This document shows positions 24,346 to 31,373 of a stretch of 64,000 bases of DNA, piece by piece (position 1 is the first letter of the stretch; each line of letters begins with the position of its first letter). This stretch comes from CAVVSD01 sp963750895 (GTDB lineage: Bacteria; Actinomycetota; Thermoleophilia; Solirubrobacterales; Solirubrobacteraceae): positions 62,001-126,000 of the forward strand of contig CAVVSD010000001.1 of the NCBI GenBank assembly GCA_963750895.1, written 5' to 3'. The notes below the pieces were generated by a model. The model was given only the letters and a program-made list of their open reading frames with translations. It was not told where the DNA came from and did not search any database. Both the position numbers and the translations under genes were made by a program.

Positions 24346-25445
24346 TGGCCAAGCATCGCGGTCGCGGGTTCGCGACGATCGAGTACCCGACGGGCATGAA
24401 CCAGAACGGCGACCCGAGCCAGGCCTGGATCAAGCTCAAGCCGGACGGTCGCGTCGACGTCTTCGCCGGCACGGTCGACATCGGCCAGGGCTCGAAGACC
24501 GTCCACACGCAGATCGTCGCCGACGCCCTCGGCGTCCCGTACGACTGGGTCACGATGGACAACTCCAACACCGACTCCTCCGCGGTCTGCACCGGGACGT
24601 TCGCCTCGCGCGGCACGTTCATCGGCGGCAACGCCGTGCGCTTCGCGGCGGAGAAGGCGAAGGAGCGGATCCTCGACATCGCCTCCAAGGAGCTCGAGAT
24701 CGCGCCGGACGACCTCGAGATCGTCGAGGGCGAGGTCATGGCGAAGGGCGCGCCGGACCGCAAGATCTCCGTGCCGGACGTCGCGGGCGCCGCGACGTAC
24801 GTCTACGGCGAGCTCATCACCGGCAACGGGACGGCGCTCAAGCCGCTCGCCGAGGTGAACGACGACGACGGCTCGGTGACCGCCGAGCCGCACTCGGCGA
24901 TCTCCTACGCCGCGTGCGTCATCGACGTCGAGGTCGACGACGAGACGGGCGAGACGACGGTGCTGAAGATGCTCCAGGTCTACGACGTCGGCCGCGCGAT
25001 CAACCCCACGCTCGTCGAGGGGCAGATCGAGGGCGGCGCGATGATGGGCCTCGGGCTCGGCCTGCTGGAGAACTGCTACCCGTACTACCCGTCGGTCGAG
25101 CACCGGGGGGAGCAGTTCGGCTCCTACCTCGCGCCCGCGATGGAGGACTTCCCGGAGATCGAGAACGTGATCCTGGAGAACCCGTCGGTGGACGGCCCGT
25201 TCGGCGCCAAGGCGATCGGCGAGATGGCCAACAACGCGCAGCCGCCCGCGATCGCCGCCGCGATCCACGACGCCGTCGGCGTGTGGGTGACGGAGATGCC
25301 CGCGACGCCGGAGCGCGTGCTCAGGGCCCTGGAGGCCAAGAGCGAGCCGCGGCGAGACGGCAAGCGGGTGATCTTCGACGAGGAGATCTCCGTCGCGACG
25401 CTCAGCTCGGACGGCGGCCAGGCGTACTGGGGCGTCGATGCCTGA
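24345..25445 (+). CDS. molybdopterin-binding subunit, C-terminal half (split gene, NdhM-like)
   Basis: 366 aa with its own ribosome site (GGAGGAGGGG, 24331-24340) and ATG. It carries the second Mo-cofactor domain: FAGTVDIGQGSKTVHTQIVA (the Gln faces the Mo), TFASRGTFIGGNAVRFA, VYDVGRAINPTLVEGQIEGG and the active-site Glu loop FGAKAIGEMANNAQPPAIAA. The last is the GAKGxGE motif in which Glu is the general base of hydroxylation. Together the halves add up to about 830 aa, a complete large subunit, so this is a stable two-gene form, not a broken gene. The substrate is probably an N-heteroaromatic or aldehyde. Confidence 0.9.
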   Translation: MAKHRGRGFATIEYPTGMNQNGDPSQAWIKLKPDGRVDVFAGTVDIGQGSKTVHTQIVADALGVPYDWVTMDNSNTDSSAVCTGTFASRGTFIGGNAVRFAAEKAKERILDIASKELEIAPDDLEIVEGEVMAKGAPDRKISVPDVAGAATYVYGELITGNGTALKPLAEVNDDDGSVTAEPHSAISYAACVIDVEVDDETGETTVLKMLQVYDVGRAINPTLVEGQIEGGAMMGLGLGLLENCYPYYPSVEHRGEQFGSYLAPAMEDFPEIENVILENPSVDGPFGAKAIGEMANNAQPPAIAAAIHDAVGVWVTEMPATPERVLRALEAKSEPRRDGKRVIFDEEISVATLSSDGGQAYWGVDA

Positions 25446-25830
25446 GTCCGTCGGCTTCTCGACCTGGAACGACGTCCCGTCCTACGAGTTCGTCGACGGC
25501 GTCAACATCCACGCGATCGGCGGCGACCAGGTGCTCATGTGCCGGGTCGTCTACCAGCCGGGCAAGACCGTCCCGCGCCACGCCCACGACCAGACCGAGC
25601 AGCTCATGGCGGTCGTCGAGGGCTCGGTGCGCATGACGATCGGCGACGAGACCCGGGACCTCGGTCCCGGCGACGTCGTGTGCGTGAACCGCGGGATCGA
25701 GCACGAGCTCTACTCCGAGCACGGGGTGACGTTCTTCGAGGCGCTCGCCCCGGTCCCGCTCGACCACGTCCCGGACAAGGAGCGCGACCTGTTCCTGTCC
25801 GAGGGCGGCGTCACGCACGTGGAGAAATGA
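25438..25830 (+). CDS. cupin domain protein
   Basis: 130 aa. Cupin motifs GKTVPRHAHDQTEQLMAVVEG and PGDVVCVNRGIEHELYSEHG supply three His and one Glu for a metal. It overlaps the Mo-C subunit gene by 8 nt and the SDR by 4 nt, so it belongs to the same operon. It could process the hydroxylated product, for instance as a dioxygenase or isomerase, or store the product; nothing in the sequence decides this. Confidence 0.85.
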   Translation: MPESVGFSTWNDVPSYEFVDGVNIHAIGGDQVLMCRVVYQPGKTVPRHAHDQTEQLMAVVEGSVRMTIGDETRDLGPGDVVCVNRGIEHELYSEHGVTFFEALAPVPLDHVPDKERDLFLSEGGVTHVEK

Positions 25831-26549
25831 TGGCCGAATTCGACGGCAAGGTCGCGCTCGTCACCGGCGGCGGGCGCGGCATCGGGCAGGCGGTGGGCGA
25901 GCTGCTGCTCGCGCGCGGCGCGAAGGTCGCGTCGTTCGACCTCGACGCGAGCGGCTCGCCGGACGGCGCGGTGCCGGTGGAAGGCGACGCGACCGACTCC
26001 TCGTCGGTCGCGGACGCGGTCGCACGCGTCGAGCGCGAGGTGGGGCCGATCGACGCGGTCGTGTGCTGCGCCGGCACGGCCGGCGACTCGCTGCGCACGG
26101 TCGACGTCACCGACGACGAGTGGCGGCGCGTGTTCGCGCTGAACTGCGACGGGGTCTTCTACTTCAACCGCGAGGCGGCGCGGGTGATGACCCCGCGGGG
26201 CAGCGGTCGGATCGTGAACGTGGCCTCGATCGCGGGCAAGGAGGGCAACCCGATGGCCGCCGCGTACTCGGCGTCCAAGGCCGCGGTCATCGGCATGACG
26301 AAGTCCTTCGGCAAGGACCTCGCCACGTCCGGTGTGCTCGTCAACGCGGTCGCGCCTGCCGTGATCGCGACGCCGATGCTCTCCCAGATGTCCCAGGAGC
26401 ACATCGACTACATGGTCGAGAAGATCCCGATGGGACGCCTCGGGCAGCCGGACGAGGTGGCGGAGCTGATCGCCTTCCTGGCCAGCGAGCGGATGTCGTT
26501 CTCGACGGGAGCGACGTTCGACATCTCCGGCGGGCGGGCAACGTTCTAG
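25827..26549 (+). CDS. short-chain dehydrogenase/reductase (FabG-like)
   Basis: 240 aa. Cofactor motif TGGGRGIGQAVGELLLA with Asp after the second strand (VASFDLDASG), favouring NAD(H). CCAG replaces the usual NNAG, the catalytic Ser is in NVASIAGKEG, YxxxK in AAAYSASKAAVIGMTKSFGK and the C-terminus FDISGGRATF. The substitution in NNAG is uncommon but seen elsewhere. ATG 25827 gives the ATGA overlap; ATG 25830 follows directly. It probably oxidises or reduces the product of the Mo hydroxylase. Confidence 0.88.
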   Translation: MMAEFDGKVALVTGGGRGIGQAVGELLLARGAKVASFDLDASGSPDGAVPVEGDATDSSSVADAVARVEREVGPIDAVVCCAGTAGDSLRTVDVTDDEWRRVFALNCDGVFYFNREAARVMTPRGSGRIVNVASIAGKEGNPMAAAYSASKAAVIGMTKSFGKDLATSGVLVNAVAPAVIATPMLSQMSQEHIDYMVEKIPMGRLGQPDEVAELIAFLASERMSFSTGATFDISGGRATF

Positions 26550-26553
26550 GACC

Positions 26554-27228
26554 GTGCCACCCGCGCTGGCCGCCGCTCTCACGGCGGCCCTGACCTCGGC
26601 CTCCGATCCGCTCGACCGCGCAGCGGCCGTCATCCGCGCGGCGTTCGGGATGGATCGGGTGTCCGTGGCGCGGATCGACGGGGACGCCGGGCGTTTCGAG
26701 ATCGTCGCGACGGACGGCGCGGAGCTGCTCGCGGCGGGATGCGAGCTGCCCGTCGCGACGTGCACGTACTTCCTGACCACGGCGCGGGGCGAGGAGTTCG
26801 CCGAGCGCGACTTCGCGCGGTCGCGCACGTTCGACCTCCCGCTCGACGGCGTCGTGCAGGCGGCGGGGTTCCGGGCGGGCGGCTCCGCGCCGGTGCGCAT
26901 CGACGGCCGCACGATCGGCGCGATCTCGTTCTCCGACGGCGCGCCGCGCGCCGGGATGTCCGAGGCGGTTCACGACCTCGTCGACGTCGGCCCGCTGCTC
27001 GCGCCGTACCTCGTGCCGCGCGCGCCCGCACCGGCGCCGCACCTGAGCCCGCGCGAGCACGAGGTGCTCGGCGCGCTGGAGGCGGGGCTGCGCTTCAAGC
27101 AGGTCGCGCTCGCGCTCGGGATCTCCGAGGCGACCGCGAAGACCCACGGGCGCAACCTCTTCCGCAAGCTCGACGTCACCTCCCGCGCGGAGGCGGTCCA
27201 CGCCGCGCGGCTGCTCGGCATCGTCTGA
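26554..27228 (+). CDS. GAF-like sensor domain with LuxR-type HTH regulator
   Basis: 224 aa, GTG start 5 nt after the SDR stop. Residues about 15-145 look like a GAF domain (RAAAVIRAAFGMDRVSVARI, GRTIGAISFSDGAPRAG). Residues 160-222 are a LuxR HTH (LSPREHEVLGALEAGLRFKQ, LGISEATAKTHGRNLFRKL). No receiver Asp is present, so it is not a response regulator. The GAF domain probably binds a small pathway molecule. As last gene of the Mo-hydroxylase operon it may give positive feedback. Fusion order and length suit the small GAF-LuxR regulators of actinobacteria. Confidence 0.85.
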   Translation: MPPALAAALTAALTSASDPLDRAAAVIRAAFGMDRVSVARIDGDAGRFEIVATDGAELLAAGCELPVATCTYFLTTARGEEFAERDFARSRTFDLPLDGVVQAAGFRAGGSAPVRIDGRTIGAISFSDGAPRAGMSEAVHDLVDVGPLLAPYLVPRAPAPAPHLSPREHEVLGALEAGLRFKQVALALGISEATAKTHGRNLFRKLDVTSRAEAVHAARLLGIV

Positions 27229-27298
27229 ACGTGCGATGGCGCCCGCGCCGCGAGCGGGCCACACTCGGCGCCGGTCACACCGCACGAGAGGAGACGAC

Positions 27299-28252
27299 AT
27301 GGGTCTCGAGGTGAAGGTCCTCGACCTGGGCGACATCGAGCTCGACACGAGCTTCCTCGTCCTCGCACAGGATCCCGGGCGCCGGCAGGAGGTGCCGACG
27401 TTCGGCTTCCTCATCGTCGGAGGGGAGGCGCCGATCGTGGTCGACACGGGCTTCAGCGAGCCGTCGATCATGGGCAACCTCGGCATGCAGGGCTGGTGGC
27501 GCGACGGCCAGGGGATGGAGGGGCAGCTCGAGAAGCACGGGCTGAAGATGGAGGACGTCCGCTACGTCCTGCACACCCATCTGCACATCGACCACGCCGG
27601 CTACGACTCGCACTTCCCGATGGACGGGACGACCGTGGTCATCAACCGCCGCGAGCTCGAGTACTCCGTCTCCGGCCTGATGGGCGAGCAGTACCCGGCG
27701 CCCTACATGAAGCACCTGGTCGACCGGCTGCACCACCCGGGCGCGCTGCGCCTCCTGGACCTCGAGGTCGTCGCCGAGGAGGAGATCATCCCCGGCGTCC
27801 GCGTCCAGGCCGCGGGCGGCCACACCGAGGGGTCGATGAACATCCTGGTCGACACCGACGAGGGCGTGGCGAACATCTGCGGCGACGTGCTCTACGACAT
27901 CGAGCACCAGCTCATCCACCGCCACCTGCAGGTGATGGCCGACGACCCGGCGGTGACGGGCAACCACGGCGGGAGCAAGCGGGCCGAGAAGGCGGCGATC
28001 CGCAAGGCGCTGAACGGCTCGCGCTTCGTGCTGCCGGCCCACGACCGCCCGGCCGTGCTGGAGCGCGGCAAGGTCGTCGGCAGGACGTTCGACAGCGTCC
28101 CTGGCGAGCTGATCTCCAACGACGCGTGGCCGGGGAAGCTCACGCGCGACACACTGGGGTCGGGGGCGGGGTGGGCTAGGGGCTCACGACGCGGCCTCCG
28201 CCGCCGCCCGAGCCGGTCGTCTGCCGCTGGGCCGCGTTCGCGCTGCGCCTGA
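27299..28252 (+). CDS. metallo-beta-lactamase-fold hydrolase (N-acyl homoserine lactonase-like)
   Basis: 317 aa from ATG 27299, behind GAGAGGAGA. The dinuclear zinc motif HTHLHIDHAG is intact, with later ligands in AAGGHTEGSM (His), CGDVLYDIEH (Asp) and VLPAHDRPAV (His). This pattern occurs in AHL lactonases but also in many other hydrolases. The last 35 residues (GSGAGWARGSRRGLRRRPSR onward) look non-native and overlap the 3' end of the opposing sigma-factor gene by 77 nt; a lost stop codon or a small frameshift near 28155 may have lengthened the protein. GCCCGC/GCGGGC forms a small hairpin upstream (27241-27259). Confidence 0.83.
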   Translation: MGLEVKVLDLGDIELDTSFLVLAQDPGRRQEVPTFGFLIVGGEAPIVVDTGFSEPSIMGNLGMQGWWRDGQGMEGQLEKHGLKMEDVRYVLHTHLHIDHAGYDSHFPMDGTTVVINRRELEYSVSGLMGEQYPAPYMKHLVDRLHHPGALRLLDLEVVAEEEIIPGVRVQAAGGHTEGSMNILVDTDEGVANICGDVLYDIEHQLIHRHLQVMADDPAVTGNHGGSKRAEKAAIRKALNGSRFVLPAHDRPAVLERGKVVGRTFDSVPGELISNDAWPGKLTRDTLGSGAGWARGSRRGLRRRPSRSSAAGPRSRCA

Positions 28253-29444
28253 TCGCCTCCGCGTACGCCACGTCGGCGGCCTCCAGGTCGCCGGCGCGGC
28301 GCAGCAGGTCCGCGCGTGCCGCGAGCAGCGGCACGTAGTCGCGCAGCGCCCGCTCGTCGCGCAGCTCGTCCAGCAGCTCCAGGCCCGCCTCCGGCGTCCG
28401 CGCGAACGACACCGCGACCGCGCGGTTCACGGCCACGACCGGCGTCGGCTGCAGCCGCTGCAGCTCGCCGTACAGGGACGCGATCCATCCCCAGTCCGTC
28501 GCCGCGAACGAGCGCGCGCGGTCGTGGCACAGCGCGATCCCCGCCTGCAGCGCGTACGGCCCCGGCTCGCGCAGTCGCAACGAGCGCTCCAGCAGGCCGG
28601 TCGCCTCGGCGATCGCGTCGCGGTCCCACAGCCGCCGGTCCTGGTCGCGCAGGTCGATCGGCTCGCCGCCCGGTCCGGTCCGTGCCGCCCGCCGCGCCTC
28701 CGTGAACAGCATGAGCGCGAGCAGACCGTGGGCCTCCGCGTCGTCGGGCATGAGCTCGCACAGCAGCCGGCCGAGCCGGATCGCCTCGGCGCAGAGGTCG
28801 GGCCGCGTCAGCGCGTCCCCGTCCGACGCGGTGTGACCCTCCGTGAACACGAGGTAGACGACCGCGAGCACGCCGCGCATGCGCTCGTCGAGCAGATCGT
28901 CGGACGGGACGCGGAACGGGATGCGCGCGTGTGCGACCTTCCGCCGCGCGCGCAGCAGCCGCGCCGCCATCGTCGGCTCGGGCACGAGGAACGCCCGCGC
29001 GGTCTGCGCCGTGCTCAGGCCGCCCAGCGACTTCACCGTCAGCGCGACGCGCGCGTGGAGCGCGAGCGACGGGTGGCAGCACGCGAACAGCAGCCGCAGG
29101 CGGTCGTCGGTGAGGGAGGTGTCGTCGTCCATCGTCGGGTCGTGGGCCTGCGTCACGGCGGAGCCGTCGCGCTCGGCGAGCGCCTCGAGCGTGCGCAGCC
29201 GCTCGTCGAGCGCGCGCGTGCGGCGGAGCCGGTCGATCGCCCGCCGCCTGGCCGTGGTCGTGAGCCAGGCGGCGGGGATCTCGGGCACGCCGTCGCGCGG
29301 CCACGTGGCCAGCGCGACGGCGTAGGCGTCCTGCAGTGCGTCCTCGGCGAGCGCGAGATCCCCGCCGAGATGGCGGACGAGCGTCGCCAGGACGCGGGGG
29401 CCGTCCTCGCGGGCGGCCCGCTCGAGCGCGCCGGAGGGCGTCAA
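28176..29444 (-). CDS. ECF42-group RNA polymerase sigma factor with C-terminal TPR-like extension
   Basis: 422 aa from a TTG that overlaps the stop of the DGPF gene (TTGA). Sigma region 2 covers residues 10-75 (GGDLALAEDALQDAYAVALA, AAWLTTTARRRAIDRLRR). Region 4 covers about 115-175 (LHARVALTVKSLGGLSTAQT, ARAFLVPEPTMAARLLRARR). A long helical repeat domain follows (ELMPDDAEAHGLLALMLF, TDWGWIASLYGELQRLQPTP, VVAVNRAVAVSFARTPEAGL). ECF42 sigmas have no anti-sigma factor, and the C-terminal domain is needed for activity. Its own operon carries a matching promoter. The 3' end overlaps the MBL gene on the other strand. Confidence 0.92.
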   Translation of the reverse strand: MTPSGALERAAREDGPRVLATLVRHLGGDLALAEDALQDAYAVALATWPRDGVPEIPAAWLTTTARRRAIDRLRRTRALDERLRTLEALAERDGSAVTQAHDPTMDDDTSLTDDRLRLLFACCHPSLALHARVALTVKSLGGLSTAQTARAFLVPEPTMAARLLRARRKVAHARIPFRVPSDDLLDERMRGVLAVVYLVFTEGHTASDGDALTRPDLCAEAIRLGRLLCELMPDDAEAHGLLALMLFTEARRAARTGPGGEPIDLRDQDRRLWDRDAIAEATGLLERSLRLREPGPYALQAGIALCHDRARSFAATDWGWIASLYGELQRLQPTPVVAVNRAVAVSFARTPEAGLELLDELRDERALRDYVPLLAARADLLRRAGDLEAADVAYAEAIRRSANAAQRQTTGSGGGGGRVVSP

Positions 29445-29785
29445 TCGAAGACGACGACCGGTCGCACCTCGACCGACCCGTACGTGATGTTCGGCATCTT
29501 CGCCGCCCAGCCGAGCGCGGCATCGAGGTCCTCGACGTCGATCAGGTAGTAGCCGCCGAGGATCTCCTTCGTCTCCGCGAACGGGCCGTCCGTGAGCAGC
29601 GTCTCGTCGTTGCGGACGCGCACGGTCGTCGCCGTCTCGGGGAACTGCAGCGCGTTGCCACCCCGCAGCGCGCCGGAGGCCTCGAGCTCCTGCGTGTAGG
29701 TGAACCACCGCTGCATGGCCTCCTGGCTCTGTGCCTCCGCGGGAGCCTCGGCCGGGTTGCCGTAGATGAGGAGCAGGTACTCCAT
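29441..29785 (-). CDS. YCII-related DGPF protein, partner of the ECF42 sigma factor
   Basis: 114 aa. Contains the hallmark LLTDGPFAETKEILGGYYLI (DGPFAE) and an overall dimeric alpha-beta barrel (MEYLLLIYGNPAEAPAEAQ, WAAKMPNITYGSVEVRPV). DGPF proteins are the conserved targets and neighbours of ECF42 sigma factors; their chemistry is unknown. A good ribosome site (GAAGGAGG) precedes the ATG at 29785, and an ECF42-type promoter lies about 60-80 nt upstream. The gene is translationally coupled to the sigma factor. Confidence 0.92.
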   Translation of the reverse strand: MEYLLLIYGNPAEAPAEAQSQEAMQRWFTYTQELEASGALRGGNALQFPETATTVRVRNDETLLTDGPFAETKEILGGYYLIDVEDLDAALGWAAKMPNITYGSVEVRPVVVFD

Positions 29786-29840
29786 GTCGTCGCCTCCTTC
29801 TCGGTGCTCCGGCCGGGTGCCGGAGCTGGTCCGCCTCCGT

Positions 29841-29867
29841 GACGAACCGCCCGGCGCGGATTCGACA
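29841..29867 (-). promoter_or_regulatory. ECF42-type promoter of the DGPF-sigma operon
   Basis: On the minus strand TGTCGA (29867-29862), 17 nt, then CGTC (29844-29841). This matches the published ECF42 consensus as I recall it (TGTCGA at -35, CGA/TC at -10). It implies that the sigma factor activates its own operon. Confidence 0.75.
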
Positions 29868-29922
29868 CCTTTCCACGCCGCTCGTCCAATTGGCGCGTAG
29901 ACGCTCATGGCATGCTCGGGTC

Positions 29923-30726
29923 ATGGACAGGCTCCTCGCACGCATCGGCCTCGCAGCGATGCCCGCTTCGGACGTCGACGGCCTGCGCGAGCTCCACCGC
30001 GCCTACGTCGGCACGGTCCCCTACGAGGCCCTCGCGGTCCAGCTCGGCGAGAGCGGGCCGCTGGACTCCGCCGACCTCCTCGACCGGGTCGTCTCCGGCG
30101 GCCGCGGCGGCTACTGCTTCGAGGTCAACACCGTGCTCCACGACCTGCTCGTCGGCGCGGGCTTCACCGTCGAGCGCCGCGTCGCGAACGTCGGCGGCGC
30201 CGAGCTGCCCAACCACATGGCGCTCGTCGTCGACGTCGACGGCGAGGAGTACCTGGCCGACGCGGGGCTCGGCGAGGGGCCGCTCGATCCCGTCCCGCTC
30301 GTGGACGGCGCGACGACGCCCGGCCCGATGAGCTGGACCGTCCGGCGGACGGAGGACGGCTGGCGCCTCGAGCAGCACGAATGGGGGTCGGTCGCGTACT
30401 TCACGTTCGGCGACACGCGCGCGGACCTCGACGACTTCCAGCCCCACCACCGGCGCCTCTCGCGTGAGCCGGACTCCTCCTTCGTCCAGACGCTCGTCGT
30501 CCAGCGCCCCTTCGACGACCGGATCGTGACCCTGCGCTCGCGGACGCTGTCGGTCGACGGCCCGGGGAGACGCGAGCGCGACGTCCTGCCCGACGCCGAC
30601 GCGTGGGCGACGGCGCTGCACGACGAGTTCGGCGTCGACCCGGCGGTGCTGGGGGACGAGCGCATGACGCGGCTCTGGGCGCTCGCCGGCGCGCAGCACG
30701 AGGCGTTCCTCGCGCGCACCGAGTGA
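29923..30726 (+). CDS. nat: arylamine N-acetyltransferase
   Basis: 267 aa from ATG 29923. The Cys-His-Asp triad is present: GGRGGYCFEVNTVLHDLL, ELPNHMALVVDVDGEEYLAD and the Asp in LADAGLGEGPLDPVPL. The N-terminal helical bundle (LHRAYVGTVPYEALAVQLGE) and the third domain (FVQTLVVQRPFDDRIVTLRS) are standard. The enzyme moves acetyl or other acyl groups from CoA to arylamines. It is a single gene divergent from the DGPF operon. The family usually has 260-290 residues, so it is complete. Confidence 0.92.
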   Translation: MDRLLARIGLAAMPASDVDGLRELHRAYVGTVPYEALAVQLGESGPLDSADLLDRVVSGGRGGYCFEVNTVLHDLLVGAGFTVERRVANVGGAELPNHMALVVDVDGEEYLADAGLGEGPLDPVPLVDGATTPGPMSWTVRRTEDGWRLEQHEWGSVAYFTFGDTRADLDDFQPHHRRLSREPDSSFVQTLVVQRPFDDRIVTLRSRTLSVDGPGRRERDVLPDADAWATALHDEFGVDPAVLGDERMTRLWALAGAQHEAFLARTE

Positions 30727-30733
30727 AATACCG

Positions 30734-30762
30734 TTGACATCTGGATACCGACGGTATCTAAT
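30734..30762 (+). promoter_or_regulatory. promoter of the TetR-CoA ligase unit, probably giving a leaderless mRNA
   Basis: TTGACA (30734-30739), a 17-nt spacer and TCTAAT (30757-30762) make a near-consensus promoter. The ATG of the TetR gene begins at 30769, only 7 nt past the -10 box, where the first transcribed base would fall, and there is no ribosome site. Leaderless initiation is therefore likely. Confidence 0.8.
30744..30758. promoter_or_regulatory. TetR-type operator in the promoter spacer
   Basis: GATACC-GAC-GGTATC is a perfect 6-bp inverted repeat around 3 nt. It fills the spacer and touches the -10 box of the promoter above. A third ATACCG half-site lies at 30728-30733. Position argues for autorepression by the TetR gene that follows. 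Confidence 0.78.
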
Positions 30763-30768
30763 AGACGC

Positions 30769-31365
30769 ATGGCGACTCGGTTGTCCCGGCCGGAGCAGGT
30801 GCAGCGCAACCGGGGTCTCGTGCTCGAGGCGGCACGACGGGTGTTCCTCGAGCGCGGCTATGCCGGCGCGACACTGGATGCCATCGCCGACGAGGCGGGC
30901 TTCTCGAAGGGCGTCGTGTACTCGCAGTTCGCGGGCAAGTCGGATCTGCTGCTCGCGCTGCTGGAGGCCCGCATCGAGGAGCGCGCAGCGGAGAACCTGG
31001 CGGTCACCGAGGGGCTCGCGGGCATCGAGGGCCTGCAAGCGCTGCTGGGCGCCAACGCTCGTCGCACCCAGGACGCGCCGGCCTGGTCGCGGCTGCTCAT
31101 CGAGTTCCGCATCACGGCGGGCCGCGACCCGGAGCTGAACGCCCGCTACGCCGCCGCCCACGCGGTCGGGGTCGAGCGCTTCGGCGATCTGCTGGGCGAG
31201 CTCGCCGCTCGTGGCGGCCTTCGGTTCGTCCACGGGTCGCAGATGGCGGCCCGCCTCATCTTCGCCCTCGATGCCGGCGCGACGCTCGAGCGGATCGCCG
31301 ACCCCGACGGCATGCCTGCTCACGTGTTGGACGACCTCGTGTCGCGACTCACGGAGCCGATCTAG
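30769..31365 (+). CDS. TetR-family transcriptional regulator
   Basis: 198 aa. HTH at residues 12-60: RNRGLVLEAARRVFLERGYA, ATLDAIADEAGFSKGVVYSQ, FAGKSDLLLALLEARIEERA. The C-terminal ligand domain is diverged. The gene is cotranscribed with the acyl-CoA/adenylate ligase 8 nt downstream, and a palindrome overlaps its promoter, so it is an autorepressor controlling the ligase. The effector is likely the ligase's acid or CoA-ester. The following region has a good AGGAGGA site for the next gene. Confidence 0.9.
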   Translation: MATRLSRPEQVQRNRGLVLEAARRVFLERGYAGATLDAIADEAGFSKGVVYSQFAGKSDLLLALLEARIEERAAENLAVTEGLAGIEGLQALLGANARRTQDAPAWSRLLIEFRITAGRDPELNARYAAAHAVGVERFGDLLGELAARGGLRFVHGSQMAARLIFALDAGATLERIADPDGMPAHVLDDLVSRLTEPI

Positions 31366-31373
31366 GAGGACCC

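Noticed and set aside
21600..25445. Carbon monoxide dehydrogenase (aerobic CODH)
   Set aside because: The active-site loop reads TAMRGFG rather than AYRCSFR with the Cu-binding Cys, and the large subunit is split. CoxD/E-like genes alone do not prove CODH.
27299..28252. Naming the MBL protein a quorum-quenching lactonase
   Set aside because: HTHLHIDH is shared by many MBL hydrolases and nothing nearby relates to acyl-homoserine lactone signalling.
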